From: Anaerococcus sp.
GTDB lineage: Bacteria > Bacillota > Clostridia > Tissierellales > Peptoniphilaceae
DNA length: 11,193 bases
Assembly: GCA_030825745.1 (NCBI GenBank)
Contig: JAPJPH010000015.1
Location: 1-11,193 of the forward strand
Reading direction: 5' to 3'
Shown here in pieces: positions 6,745 to 11,193 of the stretch (within the stretch, counting starts at the first letter, position 1; each line of letters begins with the position of its first letter). The notes under the pieces were generated by a model. That model saw nothing but the letters and a program-made list of their open reading frames with translations, had not been told where the DNA came from and made no database searches. Position numbers and translations under genes: made by a program.

Positions 6745-7437
6745 ATGAACAAGCAAAATAGAAATAGACTAATATTATTAATAGTTGTAATAGCAATCTT
6801 TATAGCCTACTTTGCTATAAGTCCCTTTAATAGTTTTATAAATAAATCAATAAATGCCCTAATGACCTTAGATATCAATGGTGTTGTTGAATATATTAGA
6901 GGCTTTGGAGCAAATGCGGTTATAGTATCATTTTTATTGATGATTCTCCAATCAATTATATCACCGATACCAGCCTTTTTTATAACCCTAGCTAACGCTG
7001 CTATATGGGGCTGGTGGAAAGGAGCTATCCTATCATTTGTATCTTCTATGCTAGGGGCTGCTATTTGCTTTTATATAGCTAGAATCATAGGTAGAGATGC
7101 AGTAGTTAAACTAAATTCTAACACCGCCGTAAATAGTATAGAGAAATTTTTTGACAAGTATGGGGCAAATGCTATTGTTATAGCAAGACTATTACCCTTT
7201 ATGTCATTTGATTTAGTATCTTACTTTGCAGGCCTAACTCCTGTAGGATTTTGGAAATTTTTCCTAGCAACAGGTTTGGGTCAACTTCCAGCAACTATCA
7301 TATACTCCTATGCAGGTGGTACTTTGAGTAAGGGAGCTCAATATATGATGATAGGGCTTATCATAATATTTGTTGGAGCTGCCCTAGTTTCAATACTAAA
7401 GAAAATGTATGACTCAAAAAATAAAGATGAGAAATAG
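6745..7437 (+). CDS. TVP38/TMEM64 (VTT/DedA-related) membrane protein, copy 1
   Basis: This integral membrane protein of 230 residues belongs to the SNARE-associated/VTT family. Its start lies two bases after the preceding stop, with AAAGGA (6734-6739) five bases before the ATG. An N-terminal membrane helix lies at about 8-28. The VTT core spans about 55-195, with SPIPAFFITLANAAIWGWWKG (73-93) followed by a helix at 95-112, then ARLLPFMSFDLVSYFAG (147-163), the segment carrying the family's conserved Arg-x-x-Pro and Gly, and GLGQLPATIIYSYAGG (177-192). A last helix lies at 200-218. Members have been linked to lipid scrambling, proton-coupled transport and metal or oxyanion resistance; none of these can be assigned from sequence. 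It is next to a second family member and between two transferases. Confidence 0.9.
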   Translation: MNKQNRNRLILLIVVIAIFIAYFAISPFNSFINKSINALMTLDINGVVEYIRGFGANAVIVSFLLMILQSIISPIPAFFITLANAAIWGWWKGAILSFVSSMLGAAICFYIARIIGRDAVVKLNSNTAVNSIEKFFDKYGANAIVIARLLPFMSFDLVSYFAGLTPVGFWKFFLATGLGQLPATIIYSYAGGTLSKGAQYMMIGLIIIFVGAALVSILKKMYDSKNKDEK

Positions 7438-8107
7438 AGAAAAAATATTTAAAACCCTCCTAACCATAATGATAGCCCTAGGCTCTATCTACCTACTTAA
7501 GTATGCAAAATTAGAGTATATAAGAAAGCTAGTCCTATCCTATGGCAAGCTAGGAGACCTAGTATATGTCCTATGCTGGATTATCCTACCGGTATTCTTA
7601 TTTCCAGTGCCTATTTTAGCCATGGCAGGAGGGATTATTTTTGGTTTAGTTAAAGGATCTATATTAACCATGGTAGGAGCTTTGATAAATACTGCTATAA
7701 TGTATTTCATTTCTAGATATATAGCTAAGGACCTAGTAGAAAAACTAGTCCTAAGTAAAATTACAGGCAATCTTAGGAAAAAATTAATGACAGACAATCA
7801 AAAAAGTTTGGGCCTATTATTTTTCATCCTAAGGATAATGCCCATAGTAAGCTTTAACCTAGAAAACTATTTGGCAGGCCTTACCAATATAAAATTATCC
7901 ATACATTTAATAGAAACATTTTTTGGGATAATCCCAGGGACAATTATATTTTTAAATGTTGGAGATAAGATTTTTGATCCTAAATCACCTAGTTTTATAC
8001 TATCCGTAATATTTTTAATATTATTGATAGTAATACCTATATTTTTTACAAGAAAATACTTTGGAGATATCAGTGGCAAGGGTAACGATAATAATTCCAA
8101 CCTATAA
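7409..8107 (+). CDS. TVP38/TMEM64 (VTT/DedA-related) membrane protein, copy 2
   Basis: This is a second VTT membrane protein of up to 232 residues. Membrane helices are seen near 14-31, 51-70, 74-103, 133-155, 168-182 and 196-214. Family landmarks are FPVPILAMAGGIIFGLVKG (65-83), ILRIMPIVSFNLENYLAGLT (140-159) and GIIPGTIIFLNVGD (173-186). It keeps the Arg-x-x-Pro and Ala-Gly-Leu features of copy 1 but is clearly diverged elsewhere, so the pair is an old duplication or a heteromeric pair rather than a recent copy. The start is uncertain. ATG 7409 has a weak AAAG seven bases before it and overlaps copy 1 by 29 nt; ATG 7427 would overlap by 11 nt but has no spaced ribosome site. Confidence 0.88.
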   Translation: MTQKIKMRNREKIFKTLLTIMIALGSIYLLKYAKLEYIRKLVLSYGKLGDLVYVLCWIILPVFLFPVPILAMAGGIIFGLVKGSILTMVGALINTAIMYFISRYIAKDLVEKLVLSKITGNLRKKLMTDNQKSLGLLFFILRIMPIVSFNLENYLAGLTNIKLSIHLIETFFGIIPGTIIFLNVGDKIFDPKSPSFILSVIFLILLIVIPIFFTRKYFGDISGKGNDNNSNL

Positions 8108-8726
8108 TGAAGAAAAAAATATAGAAAAAATCCAAGACTCTCTAGCTAAGATAGAGGGTGACTTTGAAGTGATCTTTTCCGATGGTTTTAGCAAGGACAA
8201 TACCTTTAACCTAATTAGCTATCCTAAGATAAGAAGGATGAAGTATAGGTCTAGGCAGATGAATGAGGCTAGTAAAATAGCTCAGAGTGAGTATTTATTC
8301 TTTGTTCATGCAGATTCAATAATAGATCCTAAATCAATAAAGGCTATAGAAAAATGTGGGGCTGACATAGGAGCTTTCAAGCTTAAATTTGACAGTGACA
8401 AATTAATTATGAAGATAGTATCCTTTTTTTCAAACCTTAGAGTAAAAACTAGAAATATAGCCTTTGGTGACCAGGGGATATTTATAAAAAAGTCATTGTT
8501 CGATAAGATAGGTGGCTATGATGATATCCCTATAATGGAAGATTACAAGCTATCTATGGATATAAAAAAATTAGGTATTAAATTTAAAGTATTAAAGCTA
8601 CCTATTATAACATCTGCTAGGAAATTTCAAAGAGAAGGAAGCTTAAAAACCATTATAAAGATGCAAAAACTTCAAAAAAGTTTTAGGCAGGGTGATGATA
8701 TTTGGGATATATATAGGAGATATTAA
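8073..8726 (+). CDS. Family-2 glycosyltransferase, TIGR04283-like
   Basis: This cytoplasmic glycosyltransferase has a GT-A fold and 217 residues. It starts with GTG 8073, preceded by GGAG (8063-8066) at six bases, which places MARVTIIIPTYNEE at the N-terminus as expected; TTG 8061 is an alternative four codons longer. Motifs in order are PTYNEE (9-14), SDGFSKDNT (36-44) for nucleotide-sugar binding, FVHADS (77-82) in place of the DxD metal site, the family-typical FGDQGIF (131-137), and GGYDDIPIMEDY (147-158) with the catalytic-type ED pair, then TSARKFQREG (180-189). The HADS, GDQGIF and MED combination fits TIGR04283, 'transferase 2, rSAM/selenodomain-associated'. No membrane segment is seen. 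It overlaps the VTT gene by 35 nt, which suggests translational coupling, and ends one base before the iron-sulfur gene. Confidence 0.9.
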   Translation: MARVTIIIPTYNEEKNIEKIQDSLAKIEGDFEVIFSDGFSKDNTFNLISYPKIRRMKYRSRQMNEASKIAQSEYLFFVHADSIIDPKSIKAIEKCGADIGAFKLKFDSDKLIMKIVSFFSNLRVKTRNIAFGDQGIFIKKSLFDKIGGYDDIPIMEDYKLSMDIKKLGIKFKVLKLPIITSARKFQREGSLKTIIKMQKLQKSFRQGDDIWDIYRRY

Positions 8727-8727
8727 C

Positions 8728-9675
8728 TTGGTAAATGCAAAAGAAAATATAAGGAAAAATTGTATAAATTGTAATAAATGCAAAAATTCATGTGTATTTT
8801 TAGAAAAATATGATATGAACCTTAAAGACTTTACTTTTAGGGATTATCTAAGATATTCATGTTTTTTATGTGATAAATGTAAGAAGGTTTGTCCTAAAGA
8901 CCTATCAGGAAAATCTCTGGCCTTAGAAATGAGAAGAAAAAATCCTAGGGAAGCTAAAAAAACTATATTCATGAAAGATAAGTACAAATTAAGCAATAAC
9001 TCTAATAAAAAGTCTAACACCTTATTATTTTTAGGTTGTAACTATCCAGGATATTTTCCCAAAACCAGCCAAGCCCTAATAGATATTTGCAAAAGTCATG
9101 GCATAGACTATAGCATAGATTGTTGCAAAAAACCCATAAATGATATGGGGGCAGAGGCTAGCCATGAAAACTTACAAGAACTTTTCAAGCAAAAAAATAC
9201 CAAGAGGATTATAACCGCCTGCCCAAACTGCTACCATTTTTTGAAGGGGAAATTAGAAGGGATAGAGGTTGTTGATCCATATTATTTTTTAAAAGCAATA
9301 GGATATGGGGCAAAAATAAAGGAAAAGGCCCATATATTTATACCTTGCTCTGAAAGATTTGATAAGGATATATTAGAAAATATAAAATACTTTGCAGAAG
9401 ATATAGACTATACTGCTTATGAAGATATAATTTGCTGTGGCATGGGTGGGGGAGCATCAAAAAAAGAACCTGACCTAGTGGGAAAGATTCATAAGAATAT
9501 CAAAGATAAAAAATCAGATAATATCTATACCTACTGCGCAACCTGTGCAGGAAGTTTTAAAGCAAGTGGAATAGATAACATTAAAAATTTCTTATCAGAA
9601 ATATTAGAAGTACACGAATGTCCTGACCCTGCCTATACAAAAAATGTGCTAGCATACAAAATAAGGAGACACTAA
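8728..9675 (+). CDS. Ferredoxin plus double-CCG iron-sulfur protein
   Basis: This 315-residue cytoplasmic electron-transfer protein resembles the HdrD / GlpC / LutA-type (Fe-S)-binding family. TTG 8728 is chosen because AGGAGA (8715-8720) lies about eight bases upstream; a GTG at 8692 would add 12 unsupported residues and deepen the overlap. Two four-cysteine sets for [4Fe-4S] clusters lie at Cys12/15/18/22 and Cys45/48/51/55, the second ending in CP. Two cysteine-rich CCG repeats follow: Cys104, CC 132-133, CPNC 165-168, and Cys207, CC 236-237, CATC 270-273. In heterodisulfide reductases such repeats bind a noncubane [4Fe-4S] cluster that splits disulfides. No flavin or membrane anchor is present, so it needs a partner. 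A thiol/disulfide or chalcogen redox role in this cluster is inferred. Confidence 0.88.
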   Translation: MVNAKENIRKNCINCNKCKNSCVFLEKYDMNLKDFTFRDYLRYSCFLCDKCKKVCPKDLSGKSLALEMRRKNPREAKKTIFMKDKYKLSNNSNKKSNTLLFLGCNYPGYFPKTSQALIDICKSHGIDYSIDCCKKPINDMGAEASHENLQELFKQKNTKRIITACPNCYHFLKGKLEGIEVVDPYYFLKAIGYGAKIKEKAHIFIPCSERFDKDILENIKYFAEDIDYTAYEDIICCGMGGGASKKEPDLVGKIHKNIKDKKSDNIYTYCATCAGSFKASGIDNIKNFLSEILEVHECPDPAYTKNVLAYKIRRH

Positions 9676-10115
9676 TGGATGATAAAAAAAAGAAATTAAT
9701 TTACTCATATATGGATGAGGGACTAAACTGCTCACAAACAGTAATGAAATATTTCCTAGATGACTTAGATATAGATGAAGAAACTGCTATGAAAATATCT
9801 CAACCCTTTGAAATGGGCCACTACCAAGGTGGACTATGTGGATCACTCTCATCTGGCCTTATGGTATTAGGACTTAAATTTGGAGGTAGGGATGATGATA
9901 GCAAGGGAAAAGTAGTTGAACTTTCATATAAACTCCAAGAAAGATTTAAAAAAATTATGAAATGTAGTGATTGCAAGGACCTTTTAGGAATAAATGTAAA
10001 TGAGGGGTCTAACTTGGATAAGGCCTTTCAAGAAGGCAAGATTGAAACTATATGCCCAAAATCAATATTTGCAGTTATAGATATAATAGAAGATATTTTA
10101 TCAAAACAGAAATAA
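9675..10115 (+). CDS. C_GCAxxG_C_C family redox protein
   Basis: This soluble helical protein of 146 residues belongs to the C_GCAxxG_C_C family (TIGR01909/Pfam 'Putative redox-active'). The start overlaps the previous stop as TAATG, with GGAG (9665-9668) six bases upstream, so translation is coupled. The five cysteines fit the family pattern: Cys19 in GLNCSQ, Cys55 in GGLCGSLSSGLMVLG, Cys97 and Cys100 in CSDC, and Cys127 in ETICPKS. Serine replaces alanine in the GCAxxG-like segment (CGSLSSG). The biochemical role of the family is not established. The arrangement suggests a metal or iron-sulfur site or reversible disulfides. It is the last gene of the six-gene cluster, directly behind the CCG protein, which may be its electron partner. 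Confidence 0.9.
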   Translation: MDDKKKKLIYSYMDEGLNCSQTVMKYFLDDLDIDEETAMKISQPFEMGHYQGGLCGSLSSGLMVLGLKFGGRDDDSKGKVVELSYKLQERFKKIMKCSDCKDLLGINVNEGSNLDKAFQEGKIETICPKSIFAVIDIIEDILSKQK

Positions 10116-10222
10116 CAGGGATAGAAGTTATTTCATTCATGGATAGTAAGTATAAATTTAAAATTATAAGTAAAAAAAATTAATAAAGATATCGGTTACT
10201 TAGATAAATAAGTTTAATACAG

Positions 10223-10256
10223 ATGGAGAGCTTCTATCAGATCTCGCCATTCTTTT
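10223..10256 (+). terminator. Imperfect hairpin with T-rich tail
   Basis: ATGG-A-GAG (10223-10230) can pair with CTC-G-CCAT (10243-10250), leaving one A/G mismatch and a 12-nt loop, and is followed by TCTTTT. It lies about 110 nt after the last cluster gene. The stem is weak, so this is a tentative first terminator before the better one at 10296. Confidence 0.3.
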
Positions 10257-10295
10257 AGTAAGTCTACATAGTAGAAGTTTCTAGATTATAAAAAC

Positions 10296-10323
10296 AAAGA
10301 GACTTTTGAAATAGCCTCTTTTT
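10296..10323 (+). terminator. Rho-independent terminator of the six-gene cluster
   Basis: AAAGAG (10296-10301) pairs with CTCTTT (10316-10321); a further C-G pair lies inside after one mismatch. The loop is about ten bases, and the right arm runs into five Ts. The form is typical of low-GC Gram-positive terminators. It sits about 180 nt beyond the last cluster stop, and no gene intervenes. Confidence 0.65.
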
Positions 10324-10364
10324 CTGTGAGAATTATTAGTAAGAATTAGGGATAGAAAAGGTGA

Positions 10365-10526
10365 GGTTGTGGATATTGCAATAATAATTTATGCAAAATT
10401 AATAATGATTACGATTATACTGAATTCATAAAAGAATACATAAAACATAGCAAGAAAGGAAATGGCCATCTCTTTGTAGATATGCAAACTAGTTTCAAAT
10501 ATATTTTAGAGGAGAGAAAAGTATAG
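10365..10526 (+). pseudogene. 3' remnant of a Cys-rich protein
   Basis: An open frame of 53 codons reads as a plausible protein C-terminus: GCGYCNNNLCKINNDYDYTE at its start (Cys at 2, 5 and 10), then a helical FIKEYIKHSKK and a final HLFVDMQTSFKYILEERK. It is blocked upstream by TGA (10362-10364) and TAG, and has no usable start codon, so it appears to be the tail of a decayed gene. Its stop lies three bases before the ATG of the truncated ABC exporter, which suggests that both once belonged to one operon. The spaced cysteines recall metal-binding tails such as SPASM domains of peptide-modifying radical SAM enzymes, but the fragment is too short to assign. It could also be chance open frame. 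Confidence 0.4.
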
Positions 10527-10529
10527 AAA

Positions 10530-10964
10530 ATGAAAAAATATATAAAAAACAACCAAAAAAACATTATAATATACATATTTATGTGTTTCATTTCTGCAAG
10601 CTTTACTGCTGGTACTGCGTTTTTGTACCAAAGGATTACTAGTTCGGCTATAAACAATGACTTCAGAGCTTTAATTTTATTTTCAATATTTGCCATTTTC
10701 TACCTTATACTTGAAGCTAGTTTTGATTATATCCCCAAAAAATATAGATCTATAATCACCAATAGTGTATCCTTAGATTTAAAAAATGACTTCATAAAAA
10801 GTATAAATGAAACAGAATTGTCAAAAATGGACTATAATTTTACTAATACAATAAAAAACAAAATGGTAAATGATTTGAGCATAATAGAGCAATCTTATAT
10901 AAGTAATTTACTGTCTATAATATTATATTCTTTTATGTTTGTTATCTCCTTAATTTCTGCATAG
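10530..10964 (+). pseudogene. Truncated ABC exporter membrane domain
   Basis: This 144-residue open frame matches the first part of an ABC exporter transmembrane domain. TM1 is at about 11-33, TM2 at 48-68, a connecting helix segment SLDLKNDFIKSINETELSKM (81-100), and TM3 starts at 125-143. A full half-transporter is near 550-600 residues with its own ATPase. Here the frame ends inside TM3 at TAG (10962-10964), and none of the three forward frames downstream continues a membrane or ATPase domain before 11099. So the rest is deleted rather than frameshifted nearby. The ribosome site is poor, with GGAG at 10511-10514 about 15 bases from ATG. It may be a remnant of a peptide or bacteriocin exporter, given the Cys-rich remnant directly upstream. 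A short independent membrane protein is less likely. Confidence 0.68.
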
Positions 10965-11099
10965 CATAAAATATTATGTGTAAAATTGAAAAAAAGATAG
11001 TCAAGTCCATAATCTTGTGTAAATATATCTAGTAAAATATTCACCATACAATTCATTTATATCAATAAATCTTGAACTCAATCAGATAATAGGTTTTAA
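10965..11099. other. Non-coding junction downstream of the exporter fragment
   Basis: No gene is visible on either strand. The stretch separates the truncated exporter from the end of a minus-strand gene and probably contains the boundary of the deletion that removed the exporter's remainder. On the minus strand a weak AAGAT/ATCTT pairing runs into seven Ts near 10992-10998, too poor to call a terminator. Confidence 0.45.
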
Positions 11100-11193
11100 T
11101 CATTCGTATGACTGAATCATAATTATAAAATATTCTAATTGCTTTCTCGTATCTTTAACTTTTTCATTTAATATTTCCAAAAAACTTAAATAA
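11100..11193 (-). CDS. C-terminal end of a minus-strand gene (partial)
   Basis: Reading leftward from the window edge, 30 codons end at TGA (11100-11102) and give YLSFLEILNEKVKDTRKQLE, then YFIIMIQSYE. The heptad-like leucine/isoleucine pattern suggests a C-terminal coiled-coil helix, as at the dimerisation end of MerR-type regulators. The fragment is too short to name, and the start lies outside the window. If it is a regulator, it is convergent with the exporter remnant. A chance open frame cannot be excluded. Confidence 0.4.
   Translation of the reverse strand, partial: YLSFLEILNEKVKDTRKQLEYFIIMIQSYE

Larger units (their letters stand above)
10116..10364. other. Non-coding stretch after the six-gene cluster
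   Basis: I find no gene in this AT-rich stretch; stops are frequent in every frame. It holds an imperfect hairpin at 10223-10250 and a terminator at 10296-10323. No tRNA, CRISPR or recognisable regulatory RNA was seen. The segment just after the terminator leads into decayed coding sequence. Confidence 0.6.

Noticed and set aside
7540..8100. Two minus-strand open frames over the second VTT gene
   Set aside because: Both lie entirely within a well-supported membrane protein gene and show no domain or start signal of their own.
9675..10115. Possible selenocysteine codon in the C_GCAxxG_C_C protein or the neighbouring iron-sulfur protein
   Set aside because: The selenium-associated context made this worth checking, but the expected cysteines are encoded by TGT/TGC, and no in-frame TGA interrupts the genes.
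10415..10696. 93-codon minus-strand open frame opposite the exporter fragment
   Set aside because: Its phenylalanine-rich product mirrors the Lys/Asn-rich forward codons; the forward frame matches a known membrane-domain layout, so the reverse frame is taken as a shadow.
10980..11010. Minus-strand terminator for the right-edge gene
   Set aside because: Seven Ts follow a possible AAGAT/ATCTT pairing, but the stem is only five A/T-rich pairs with mismatches inside, and it lies about 100 nt from the stop codon.
10960..11099. Frameshift continuation of the ABC exporter
   Set aside because: Readthrough of the TAG and the other two forward frames all hit stops within about 20 codons and show no membrane or ATPase pattern, so a deletion fits better than a simple frameshift.
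1..11193. CRISPR array, tRNA, rRNA or insertion sequence
   Set aside because: No regularly spaced repeats, cloverleaf-like sequence or transposase-like open frame with terminal inverted repeats was seen when reading through both strands by eye.

Overview
The window looks like chromosome from a low-GC Gram-positive anaerobe. Coding is AT-rich, with heavy use of AGG, CTA and ATA codons, strong AGGAGG-type ribosome binding sites, a Gram-positive lipobox lipoprotein, and clostridial-type redox proteins. A member of the Tissierellia/Peptoniphilaceae (Anaerococcus or Peptoniphilus-like) is my best guess; that is an inference from style, not a match.

Layout. (1) 1-2695: a consensus promoter drives a two-gene operon, a GltS-like multi-pass transporter and an M20-family amidohydrolase, closed by a hairpin. 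Two palindromes at the far left may be operators. (2) 2779-4314: an ABC ATPase and a UPF0014-type permease overlap by 11 nt and match FetA/FetB, with a pair of 11-bp direct repeats just upstream. (3) 4358-5284: a promoter, a secreted lipoprotein with two rhodanese domains, each with an active-site cysteine, and a strong terminator-like hairpin. (4) 5291-10115: six genes packed with gaps of 1-2 nt or with overlaps. They are a nucleotidyl/glycosyl-transferase (TIGR04282-like) fused to a kinase-like domain, two TVP38/TMEM64 (VTT) membrane proteins, a family-2 glycosyltransferase (TIGR04283-like), a ferredoxin-plus-double-CCG iron-sulfur protein, and a C_GCAxxG_C_C protein. (5) 10116-11193: non-coding and decayed sequence, with a terminator, the 3' end of a Cys-rich protein, the truncated first quarter of an ABC exporter, and the last 30 codons of a minus-strand gene cut by the window edge.

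The most interesting unit is region 4, possibly together with the rhodanese lipoprotein before it. The two transferase families are named in TIGRFAMs 'rSAM/selenodomain-associated' because they occur with an ArsS-type radical SAM protein, which is absent here. Sulfur-transfer domains outside the cell, two VTT membrane proteins, two transferases and two cysteine-rich redox proteins suggest a pathway that takes up or handles a sulfur, selenium or arsenic species and links it to a sugar or phosphorylated metabolite. That function is an inference; the gene content and tight coupling are seen directly.
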